A stretch of 64,000 bases of DNA from SZAS-79 sp963844255. GTDB lineage: Bacteria; Pseudomonadota; Gammaproteobacteria; Burkholderiales; SG8-39. Of this stretch, positions 35,984-46,100 are shown in pieces; the first letter of the stretch is position 1; each line of letters starts with the position of its first letter. The notes under the pieces are model-generated. The model saw only the letters and a list, made by a program, of their open reading frames with translations, was not told the origin of the DNA and ran no database searches. The position numbers and the translations under genes are program-made. The stretch covers positions 1-64,000 of the forward strand of contig CAWJNP010000008.1 in assembly GCA_963844255.1 (NCBI GenBank), in the 5' to 3' direction.

Positions 35984-37450
35984 ATGGCAGAGCCGGGCAA
36001 TTCCGCGCCGCGTTCGTTTCTGCGGCATCCGCTGATTCGCATTCCGTTCAGGCTTGTTCTTGGATTTTCGCTCGCGGGCATTGGGCTGTTCGCCGCTCTG
36101 GCGCTCTACAACGCGTTCGACGACGACCTCAGCGCGGATGCGAAGGCGATGCTCGTCGCGCCGCCGATGGGCGGGATCGAGGACGGCAATGGGTTTGTCG
36201 CCTTCCTCGGCATGGTGGCGCCGGCCGGGCAGGACCAGATGGACTGGGGGCGCAAGGCCGCCGCGGCCTATGCGGCGCAGGCGAAGCCGGGATTCTCGGG
36301 GGACGCGGCCTGGAAAGAGGCGACCCGTTCCCACGTTTACGCGAGCGACCCGAAGAAGACGCGCAAGCTCCCCTGCATTCCCGAAGCACGCGACTGTCTG
36401 GCCGAATCAACGAGTGAGGCTGTGGCACACGCCGCCCTGCTTGCCGAAATCGAGAACGCTTTGCTCCTCGAGCGCTATCGCAGGGTGCGTGCAGCGCCCG
36501 CATTTACGGACCTGTACCTCGGCACCAACCCGGCCGCGAGTTTCCCCTCGTATACGACGCTGCTTGCGGGCGCGTCACTGTCGCTGGTGGACAGTTGGTT
36601 GAAGCTGCACGCGGGCGACCTTGAGGCCGTGGTCGCCGAGCGCGAGCAGGAAGTGGCGTTCCACCGGCGCATGATTTCGGACGGTCGCGGCATCATTACC
36701 GTGATGGTCGGCAATACCCTGCTGGCCCGCGATCTGCTCTCGATTTCCGAACTGCTGCGCACCGGTGGCGAGCGCCTCGTGCCGGTGCGTGCGCGGCTGG
36801 CCGCGCTGACAAAGTTCGAGGTGAGCGCTGCGGCGTTGCAGCCCGCGTACCGGCTGATGGCGCACGAAGCCGTGTCGTTTGGCCTCGGCATACGCGAGGT
36901 CTATCGAGATAACCGGGGATGGCTGCTGGGCAGCGATTCCATGAGCTCACCAGTGGAGAACTGGGCGATGTCGCTCTTCGCCCAGCCGAACGCCACCGCG
37001 AACCGGATCGCCGCGGTGGCCAAAAGCGAGGTGTCGATCGCGATCGTACCCGCGGCGCAGTTCGAGCGCGCGGCAAAGGAAATCCGTGCGGCCTCGGACG
37101 CGCTGCTGGCACGGCCCTGGGTCGCGGAGGTCCGCAATCCGGTCGGCAAGGGCGTGGCGGCCGTGGTCTTGCCGACATTTGCCGACTACGCGGCGCGCAT
37201 GTACGACCTGCAGGCGCTCGGTCGAATGGTTGCGCTGCAGGCTGCGCTGGCTGAGCGAGGCATTACCGAACCCGCCGCGATTGCTGCATTCGTTGCCGGA
37301 GAGGGCGCGCAGTCGCACCCCGATCCCTATACCGGCAAGGCCTTCGCGTTCGATCCTGCGAAGCGCCTGCTGTCATTCGAGCCGCGCGCGAAAGGTCGCT
37401 GGAGCGCCGCACTCAAGAAGCGCTACGGCGGGGTCGGGATCGTTTTGTAA
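35984..37450 (+). CDS. Hypothetical membrane-anchored protein
   Basis: 488 residues; family not recognised. Residues about 22-42 (F-R-L-V-L-G-F-S-L-A-G-I-G-L-F-A-A-L-A-L) form one membrane anchor; the rest is soluble, helical and Ala-rich, and by the positive-inside rule probably periplasmic. A pair of Cys (L-P-C-I-P-E-A-R-D-C) near residue 130 may form a disulfide. A strong AGGAGG precedes the start. It is convergent with the sulfotransferase gene, 21 bp away, and 227 bp from the hydrolase gene, so it is likely a single-gene unit. Confidence 0.8.
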   Translation: MAEPGNSAPRSFLRHPLIRIPFRLVLGFSLAGIGLFAALALYNAFDDDLSADAKAMLVAPPMGGIEDGNGFVAFLGMVAPAGQDQMDWGRKAAAAYAAQAKPGFSGDAAWKEATRSHVYASDPKKTRKLPCIPEARDCLAESTSEAVAHAALLAEIENALLLERYRRVRAAPAFTDLYLGTNPAASFPSYTTLLAGASLSLVDSWLKLHAGDLEAVVAEREQEVAFHRRMISDGRGIITVMVGNTLLARDLLSISELLRTGGERLVPVRARLAALTKFEVSAAALQPAYRLMAHEAVSFGLGIREVYRDNRGWLLGSDSMSSPVENWAMSLFAQPNATANRIAAVAKSEVSIAIVPAAQFERAAKEIRAASDALLARPWVAEVRNPVGKGVAAVVLPTFADYAARMYDLQALGRMVALQAALAERGITEPAAIAAFVAGEGAQSHPDPYTGKAFAFDPAKRLLSFEPRAKGRWSAALKKRYGGVGIVL

Positions 37451-37471
37451 TCGGAATCACGCTACTCGTGG

Positions 37472-38293
37472 CTACCGCTGTTTCGGGTAATACATCTGGT
37501 AGAACCACGCGCACGCCGCCTCGATGTGCGCCTGGATGCGCGGCGGGATTTCATGCGGGCGCGGCTTCGCGATGCGTTCCGACTGCGTGTGCAGGTACTT
37601 CATGCGGTAGTGGCTGTCGCTTTCCCGGATCCCGATACTCAGTTTCGCCGGGTTGATCTCGAAGGCTGGCAGGCCGAGCCAGGCATACAGGTGCGACATG
37701 CAGGCCACCGGGTTTTCGACGAGATCCTCGAAGCGGACAAAGTACAGCCGCTCCTGCACCTTCTTCGGCAGGTCCGGCACGGCGTGCAGCGAGATGAGCG
37801 GGGCGCCGATGGCCTTGTCCTTGGCAAACAACATGTCCGCCCGGCCGAAGCGGTCGTAGTCGGCAAGGTGGTCGATGAAGTCCACCAGGATCGTGCGCTG
37901 GTGCTGCGCCTCGATCGAGCCATAGATCTGGCCGAGTTCCCTCAGGCACACGACCAAACGGGCCTCGGGTTCGATGTGCAGCAGGAGTTCGATCGCGTGC
38001 AGCCAGGCGCGGTTCTTGTCGACGACCGCCTGTTTCGTGCAGTCCCGGTACCAGCCGCGCAGGAAGCCCTGCATGGCCGAGCCCAGATGCGCGTAGCTTC
38101 GTTCGAACGAGTTATCGAGCTGGGACAGGAAAAACGTGTCGTCGCTGACCATGCGGCGCATGCCCAGGAGCGTGTTGCACAAAGGGGAACTGTGCCCTTC
38201 GCAATCGATTTCGGGGTGCTGGGCGAGCAGCTGGCACAGCAGGGTCGAACCTGCCCGTGGCAGGCCGGTCACGCCGACAAAGTTTGGGGTCAT
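37472..38293 (-). CDS. Sulfotransferase-family protein
   Basis: 273 residues from ATG 38293; a longer frame to 38392 adds an implausible Cys/Pro-rich leader. The PAPS 5'-phosphosulfate loop is V-T-G-L-P-R-A-G-S-T-L-L-C-Q-L-L (residues 7-22), and V-V-C-L-R-E-L-G-Q-I-Y-G-S (normally V-R-D-P with Ser) gives the 3'-phosphate site. The C-terminal Y-F-V-R-F-E-D-L-V-E-N-P is the usual sulfotransferase motif. The acceptor could be a glycan, lipid or protein tyrosine. It diverges from the TPS operon across 183 bp; modification of the secreted adhesin or of surface material is only a guess. Confidence 0.86.
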   Translation of the reverse strand: MTPNFVGVTGLPRAGSTLLCQLLAQHPEIDCEGHSSPLCNTLLGMRRMVSDDTFFLSQLDNSFERSYAHLGSAMQGFLRGWYRDCTKQAVVDKNRAWLHAIELLLHIEPEARLVVCLRELGQIYGSIEAQHQRTILVDFIDHLADYDRFGRADMLFAKDKAIGAPLISLHAVPDLPKKVQERLYFVRFEDLVENPVACMSHLYAWLGLPAFEINPAKLSIGIRESDSHYRMKYLHTQSERIAKPRPHEIPPRIQAHIEAACAWFYQMYYPKQR

Positions 38294-38476
38294 CGGATTA
38301 GGGTTTCGATTCGGACAGCCGGAGTATGGCAGGACTTGCCGATTTGCTGCATGCGCACACGAGTGTGAACAAGTGTCAGGCGGGTAGCGCAATTGGCCAT
38401 TGGTACATGAGTAAATTTTCGGCGTTCTGACATACTGTGCAGTAGGGAAAAAATAACGATAGAGAGCGTTCGATTC
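38294..38476 (+). promoter_or_regulatory. Divergent intergenic region serving sulfotransferase and TPS operon
   Basis: 183 bp, with an AT-rich stretch at 38407-38463 (A/T runs, CATACT at 38431-38436, then a poly-A tract) just before the tpsB start. This is the likely promoter of the 12.5-kb operon; exact hexamers cannot be fixed by eye. Confidence 0.4.
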
Positions 38477-40150
38477 ATGCGGTCTTCAAGACTCCTGGGG
38501 GTGTCGGTTCTGGCGGCCTTGTGGCCGCTGTCCGCGCTTTCCCAGACGCCACCCGACGCCGGCCGCGTCCTGCAGGACACCCGCCCCCAGCCCGAACGCG
38601 CGCCGCCGGTAAGCGTGCCGCCGATCGAGGCCCCGTCCAAGCCGCGCGCACCTGTGCCGCCGTCCAGCGGCGATGTGCGGGTAAAGGTGAGCGAGTTCGT
38701 GTTTACCGGCAACAGCGCGCTGTCGACCGAGACGCTGCGTGAGGCGGTTGCCGCATTCGCCGGACGGGCGCTCAATTTCGGCGAACTGATCCAGGCGGTC
38801 GAGGCGGTGGAGGCGCGCTACAAGGCGGCGGGCTTCTTTCTGGCGCAGGGCTATCTGCCGCCGCAGAAAATCAAGGACGGGGCGATCGAGATCGCGGTCA
38901 GCGAGGGGCGCATGGGCGAGGCGCGTCTGGAGGGCGAGAGCCTGGTTGCGCCCGGGGTGCTGTTCGGCTATCTGGACCGCCTGCCCAAGGGCGAGGCGCT
39001 GACGCTGCCGGTGCTCGAGCGGCAGATCCTGCTGCTCAACGAACTGGCCGGGGTGCGCTCCACCCTCGATCTCCAGGCCGGTGAGGCACCCGGCAGCACC
39101 GATGTCGTGCTGGCCCTGCTACCCGAGCCCCCGGTCACGGGGCGGGTGGATGCCAACAACCACGGCACGCCGGCCACCGGGGAAAAGCGCCTGAGCGTGA
39201 ACCTGAACGCCAACAGCTTCTTCAAGCTGGGCGAGCGCGTGACGGCCAGCGTGCTGACCACCGACACCGGCAAGCTGACGAGTTACAACCTGCGCGGCGA
39301 GCTGCCGGTGGGTGGGGACGGCTGGCGGGTGCACGCAGCGGCCTCGCGTGCCGAATACAGCCTGGGCGGTGCGTTTGCGAGCCTGCAGGCCAGCGGTCAG
39401 GCCGATTCGTTCCGGGTGGGCGCGGGCTACCCCTTCATCCGCAGCAGGACCCGGAACCTCAAGCTCACGGTGGAAGCAGACAGCACGACGCTGTCGGACC
39501 GGTTCCGCGCGGCCAACACCGAAATCAACAAGAAGAGCCGTGGTGTGACGGCGATGCTGAGCGGTGACTGGCTGGACGACTTCATGGGTGGTTCGGCCAA
39601 CCGCGTGGATCTGAACCTGCGCGCGGGCACGCTGAGCCTGGATCCGATCACTGCGGCGGCCGACGCGCGGCCCGCGGGGCTGGGGACCGCGGGCAGCTTC
39701 AGCAAGGCGGTGCTGAGCGCGCAGCGCCAGCAGAACCTCGGCAAGGCCTTCAGCCTGCAGGCGCAGTTCACCTGGCAGGAGGCGGGCAAGAATCTGGACT
39801 CCTCGGAGAAATACAGCCTGGGCGGCCCGTACACGCTGCCCGGATACGCCAACGGCGAGGCGATCGGCGACAGCGGGGGGCTGCTCAAGCTCGCGCTGCG
39901 CTGGCAGGCCACGCCGGAGCTTGCGCTAAGCGCGTTTGCCGACTACGCGAAGCTGCGGCTGGCGCGCGATCCGCTGGCCACGACGACCAAGAACAACAAG
40001 CGGTTGTCGGACGCAGGATTCGCGGCCGACTGGCTGATCGGCAAGGGCTTCAACGCGAGTGCGATTCTCGCCTGGGCGGGCAGAGAGGCGGCCAACCCCG
40101 CAGACAACGACAAGCCGCGCTTCTGGCTCACCGGGGGGTACGCGTGGTGA
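38477..40150 (+). CDS. Two-partner secretion transporter TpsB (ShlB/FhaC/HecB family)
   Basis: 557 residues. A signal peptide ends at A-L-S-Q, followed by a Pro-rich stretch. POTRA domains span about residues 65-210 (V-S-E-F-V-F-T-G-N-S-A-L-S-T, then the G-Y-L-P-P-Q-K-I-K-D-G-A-I-E-I-A-V-S-E-G-type FhaC/ShlB signature, here ending in G-R-M-G). From about residue 215 the sequence alternates short amphipathic strands, the 16-strand barrel, with V-G-A-G-Y-P-F-I-R-S-R (loop L6 VRGY-like region) and a terminal aromatic (G-G-Y-A-W). It exports the unfolded TpsA partner across the outer membrane. The 31-bp gap to tpsA and shared strand show an operon. Confidence 0.95.
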   Translation: MRSSRLLGVSVLAALWPLSALSQTPPDAGRVLQDTRPQPERAPPVSVPPIEAPSKPRAPVPPSSGDVRVKVSEFVFTGNSALSTETLREAVAAFAGRALNFGELIQAVEAVEARYKAAGFFLAQGYLPPQKIKDGAIEIAVSEGRMGEARLEGESLVAPGVLFGYLDRLPKGEALTLPVLERQILLLNELAGVRSTLDLQAGEAPGSTDVVLALLPEPPVTGRVDANNHGTPATGEKRLSVNLNANSFFKLGERVTASVLTTDTGKLTSYNLRGELPVGGDGWRVHAAASRAEYSLGGAFASLQASGQADSFRVGAGYPFIRSRTRNLKLTVEADSTTLSDRFRAANTEINKKSRGVTAMLSGDWLDDFMGGSANRVDLNLRAGTLSLDPITAAADARPAGLGTAGSFSKAVLSAQRQQNLGKAFSLQAQFTWQEAGKNLDSSEKYSLGGPYTLPGYANGEAIGDSGGLLKLALRWQATPELALSAFADYAKLRLARDPLATTTKNNKRLSDAGFAADWLIGKGFNASAILAWAGREAANPADNDKPRFWLTGGYAW

Positions 40151-40181
40151 TGACCGTGGCGAGTAAAACCGGAGCGAGCGC

Positions 40182-43100
40182 TTGAACCACATCTACCGTC
40201 TGGTATGGAACGAGACCACGCGCACCTGGGCGGCGGTGGCCGAGACCGCGAAGGGGCGTGGCAAGCGCAGCGGCGCGCCGACAGGCAGCGCGCGCGCGGG
40301 CCGGACGTTGCGGACGATTGCCGCGAAAACCATCGCGGTATCGCTCGCGTTCATCGGCGTGCAGGCCTGGGCGCTGGATCCGACCTCCCTGCCCACGGGC
40401 GGGCAGGTGGTGGCGGGCAGTGCAGCGATCAGCCAGGCGGCCAATGCGCTGAACGTGCAGCAGGCGAGCCAGCGCGCGATCCTCAACTGGCAGAGCTTCA
40501 ACATCGGCGCGGCGGCGAGCGTGAACTTCAGCCAGCCCAACGCAAGTGCCGTGGCGTTGAACCGCATCCTCGGCAACGAGGCGAGCCAGATCTACGGCAA
40601 GCTGAACGCCAACGGGCAGGTGTTCTTCATCAATCCGAACGGGATGCTGTTTGCGCGTGGCGCGCAGGTCAACGTGGGCGGCCTCATGGCGACCACGCTG
40701 AACATCGGCAATGCGGATTTCATGTCCGGCAACTACAGGTTCAGCAACCCGGGCAACGGCACGATCCGCAACGAAGGCCTGATCAACGCGGTCGGCAGTG
40801 TCGTGCTGGTGGGCAACAGCGTGCAGAACGCGGGACAGATCTTCGCGACCACCGCCACGCTGGCGGCGGGCAACACCGTGGCGCTCGACCTTACGGGCGA
40901 TGGACTGATCCGCGCCCGCGTGGAAGACGCGGCGATCCGTTCCACGGTCGAGAACTCGGGCGAGATCGGCGCGGCCAGCGTGACGCTGAGCGCGGGCCAG
41001 TCGCGAGACGCGATCAACAGCGTGGTGAACAACACCGGTCTGGTGCGCGCGACGGGGTTTGGGACAGTCAACGGAGAGATCGTGCTCGAGGGTGGGTTGG
41101 TGAAGAACGCCGGCACGCTGGCCTCGGTCAATGCCGACGGTAGCGGTGGTTCGGTGCGACTGTTTGGGCACGATGTCGAACTCGCGGCGGGCAGCAACAT
41201 CTCGGCGTCAGGTTCTGCCGCAGGCGGAAACATTCTGGTCATGGGCGATCTGGCCAGCGGCAGTGTCAAGGTGGCCGGAAGGCTGGATGCGTCGGCACCA
41301 GTGGATGGCAACGGCGGAATCATCGAAACCAGCGCCGCGCACGTCGACATCGCGAACGACACAAGGGTCACCACGGCCGCGGCAATGGGACTGACGGGTA
41401 CGTGGCTGATCGACCCGGTGGACTTCACCATCGCGGCCAGCGGCGGGAACATGACCGGCGCCGTGCTCTCGTCCAGCCTCGTGGGGGGCAATGTCACGAT
41501 CCTCAGCACCAACGGCACGAGCGGCACCGCGGGTGACGTCAATGTGAACGACGTGGTCGGATGGTCGGCCAACAAGCTCACGCTGAACGCGCAGAACAAC
41601 ATCAACATCAATGCCACCCTCAATGGCGTGGGGACGGCGAGCCTTGCGCTGGAGTACGGCCAGGCGAGCGCTTCTGGCGGCACCAGTGACTACAAACTCG
41701 CGCCAGGTGTGCAGGTCAATCTGCCGGCGGGTCCGAATTTCAGTACCCAGCGCGGCTCGAACGTCGCGAACATCAAGAACTACACCGTCATCACGGATCT
41801 TGGTGCGGAGGGCAGCGTCACCCCGACCGATCTGCAGGGCATCAACGGTGTGCTGACGGACAACTACGTGCTCGGAAGCAACATTGACGCGAGTGCAACG
41901 TCCGGATGGAGCGGTGGTGAGGGTTTCATGCCGATCGGGAACGCATCCGCCAAGTTCACCGGCACCTTCGACGGGCTGGGCCACACCGTCGTCAACCTCA
42001 CCATCAACCGGACCGTCGAACAGTATGTCGGGCTGTTCGGCTACGCGGATACGGGCTCGGCGGTCCGCAACGTGGGCCTGCTCGGTGGCAGCGTGACGAG
42101 CACGCAGGGCAACGTAGGCGCGCTGGTGGGGCTCAACAACGGCTCGGTCGGCAACAGCTACTCCAGCGCCAGTGTGAGCGGCGCGGGATTCGCCGTCGGC
42201 GGATTGGTGGGAACCAACGGGGGCACGATCGCGAGGAGCCATGCCACCGGACTCGTGACCGGATATGGCACAGTTGGCGGGCTGGTGGGCTCCAACTCGG
42301 GGGGCACGATCAGCGACAGCCACGCCACCGGCGGCGTGACTGGCACAGGTGACCAGGTCGGCGGGCTGGTGGGGATGAACTATTCCGGCTCGATCAGCAA
42401 CAGCCACGCTACCGGCAGCGTCGGTGGAGTAAACCGCGTCGGCGGCCTGGTGGGGCAGAACTACGGTGGCGTGGACGGGGCCACGATCAGCAACAGCTAC
42501 GCCACGGGCAACGTAAGTGGAACAAACCAGATAGGCGGCCTGGTCGGGCTGAACACCGGCGGTTCCGACGCCGGGCATGGCGGGGGCGCCACGGTCACCA
42601 ACAGCGCTGCCATGGGGAGCGTGACCGGGAACAACTACGTCGGCGGACTGGTCGGCTTCAACGATCTGGCCAGCTTCGGCGCCACCGTCAGCTACAGCTA
42701 CGCCACGGGTGGGGTGAACGGCAACAACGAGGTCGGCGGACTGGTGGGGCACAACCATGGTGGCACCGTAAACAACAGCTACGCCACAGGCAGCGTGGGC
42801 GGAAGCGCGTATGCAAGTAACCTCGGCGGATTGGTGGGCTTCAACACCACCGGTTCGATCGCCGACAGCTACGCCACGGGCAACGTGAGCGGATATAACT
42901 ACATCGGCGGGCTGGTGGGGTACGGCAGCTACGGCAGCATCAGCAACAGCTACGCCACTGGCAGCGTAAGCGGGAATGACAGCGTCGGCGGGCTGGTGGG
43001 GTACAACAACGCCGGCTCGATCAGCAACAGCTACGCCACGGGCAATGTGAATGGTGCCTATAACGTCGGCGGCCTCGTGGGCTACAACTACTCCGGCGAC

Positions 43101-46100
43101 TCCGGCGGGGGGTACAGCATCAGCGGCAGCCATGCCACGGGCAGCATTTCCGGCACGGTAGACTACGTCGGCGGGCTGGTGGGGTACAACTACGCCGGGG
43201 ACTCGGGCGGAGCCACGATCAGCAACAGCTACGCCACGGGCAGTGTGATCAGCTTCGGCGACTATACCGGCGGACTGGTGGGGTACAACGAAAGCGGCTC
43301 CAACGCCGCCGCCATCATCGGCAGCCACGCGACGGGGAGCGTGGTCGGGGGCAGCTATGTCGGGGGACTGGTGGGGTACAGCCGCGGCAGCAGTGGTTAC
43401 GGCGCCACGATCAGCAACAGTTACGCCACCGGCCAGGTGAATGGCTTTGCTGGCTACGTCGGAGGATTGGTGGGGAGCAATTACACCGACTCGGCGATAG
43501 CCAACAGTTCCGCCGCTGGCCAGGTGAACGGGGCCAGCTACGTCGGCGGGCTGGTAGGGTACAACCGCGGCACGATCGGCGGCAGTCAGGCCACGGGCAA
43601 TGTAATCAGCGTCGGCAACAACGTCGGCGGGTTGGTGGGCTTCACCTACGCCGGAACGATCGGCACCAGTTCCGCCACGGGCGGCGTGAGCGGCAACAGC
43701 TATGTCGGCGGGCTGGTTGGTCGCGACGACAGCACCCCGATCAGCGACAGCTACGCCGCGGGCAGCGTGAGCGGAGCAATCAACGTGGGTGGCCTGTCGG
43801 GATTCAGCGCCTTTACAACGATCACCAACAGCTACGCCATGGGCAGCGTGAGCGGAGTCGACAGCGTCGGCGGGCTGGTCGGGTACAACAACCATTCCAC
43901 GATCAGCGACACATTCGCCACAGGAAAGACAAGCGGCACCGGGAGCTTCGCCGGCGGGCTGGTTGGATCGAACTACGGTACGGTCGACAGAAGTTTCGCT
44001 GCGGGCAGCGTGAGCGGGAGCAACTATGCCGGCGGACTCGTAGGGAAAAACTACCCGACCGTCAGCAGCGTTATCAGCAACAGTTACGCAACCGGCAACG
44101 TGAGCGGCAGCAATTACGTCGGTGGGCTTGTCGGGTCGGTCTCCTCCAACTCCAGCGTCCGCGACAGCTACGCCACGGGCGACGTGAGCGGGAGCGACAG
44201 AATCGGTGGACTGGCCGGCTTGAATCTGGGGTCGATCAGCAGAACCTATGCCATGGGTGGCGTGACCGGCTACGGCAGCATTACCGGCGCCATCGTTGGT
44301 GCCAACTACGGCAGCGTGAGCAACAGCTATTCGATTCATCCCGCCTCCCCGGGTTTGGTCGACATTGGCTACGGCGCCGGATCCGGGACGAACGCTGGCG
44401 CTCTGAATATTGTAACGATGCGCCAGGCGTCGAACTTTTCGACGTTCGACTTTGCGACCCCGGTCTGGAGGATCTCCGAAGCCAAGACCCGCCCCTATCT
44501 CGCCTGGCAGGGCACCTGGTCCAACGCGGTTTCTGACGCGGCAACGCTGAACCTGGTGCAGGTGGCTCTGCAGGAAAACTACACGCTGTCCGCCAACATC
44601 GACATGGCGGGCAAGCCCTTCAGCCCGATCGGCAACTTCAGGTTCAAATTTTCGGGTGCGTTCGACGGACAGGGCCACACCATCAGCAATCTGGTGATCA
44701 ATGCGCCGGACCGCAGCAATGTAGGCATGTTCGGCGTGGCGAAAAACAGCGCCGTGATCAGCAACCTGGGACTGGTAGGCGGCAAGGTGAGCGGGCTCAG
44801 CTACGTTGGCGCTCTCGTGGGACGCAACGAAGGGACGATAGCAAACAGCTACGCAACGAGCAGTGTGAGCGCGAGCGACCCGAGCTCGAATGTCGGCGGG
44901 CTGGTGGGTATGAACTGGGGCGGCTCGATTCTCAACAGCTATCACGTCATTGGGGCCGTTAGCGGCCGCAGCAATGTCGGGGGCCTGGTGGGCTGGAACG
45001 CCTTCAATGACGTCCCGGGAACCATCGAGAACAGCTATGCCGGGGGCAGCATCAACATCGGCAACACCGGGATTTCCGTTGGCAGTATCGGTGGCCTGGT
45101 CGGTTTCAACCAGTTCGGCGAGATCCGCAAGAGCTTTTCCACGACCAGCGTGAACGTGAGCGGCGGGTTTAACAGCACGAGCAACGCCGTTGGCGGGCTG
45201 GTGGGCACCAACAGCGGCCTCGTGGAGGAAAGCTTTGCGGCCGGCAGCGTGAGCGTGCTGGCGGCCAGCGACAGCAACATCAACAATGTCGGCGGGCTGG
45301 TAGGAATGAACAACGGAGGCACCATCAGCAACAGCTACGCCTCGGGCAGCGTGATCGCGGGCGCGTCGACGAACAGCTCTACGTTCACCATCGGCGGGCT
45401 GGTGGGGTACAACTACGGCGGCTCGATCAGCAACACCTACGCCACCGGCCGCGTGCAGACGACCGGCGGCGGTTCCACCAGCGGCCCACGGGGGCTGGTC
45501 GGCATCAACAGCGGGCAGATCCACGACAGCTACTGGAACAGCGAGATCAACCCGGCAATGGCAGGTGCAGATGGCGATGTGAGCGGGCCCAATGTGACCA
45601 ACCTGGCCGGCCTGACGACTGCGGGCCTGCGGGCGGAGTTGTCCGGCTTCGACTTTGCTTCGGGCACCCCGGTCTGGCAGGTCGTCGCCGGCACGACGCG
45701 CCCCTATCTCGCCTGGCAGGGCACATGGTCGGCCACGATTTCGGATGCCGCCACCCTGAACCTGGTGCAGGTGGCGCTGCAGGAAAATTACACGATGTCC
45801 GCCAACGTCGACATGTTCGGCAAGGCGTTCACCCCGATCGGCACGAGCGACCTCGCCTTTACCGGCAGCTTCAACGGGCAGAACCACACCATCAGCAACC
45901 TCGTCATCAATACCCCGAAGGACAGCAACGTCGGCATGTTCGGCGTGGTGGCGCCTGGATCGACGATCAGCAACGTGGGGCTGGTCGGCGGTAGCGTGAG
46001 CGGGCACAGCAACGTCGGCGCGCTGGCGGGGCTCAACAAGGGAACGGTCGACAACAGCTACGCCGCGGCCAGCGTGAGCGGCGACGTATTCGGCGCCAGT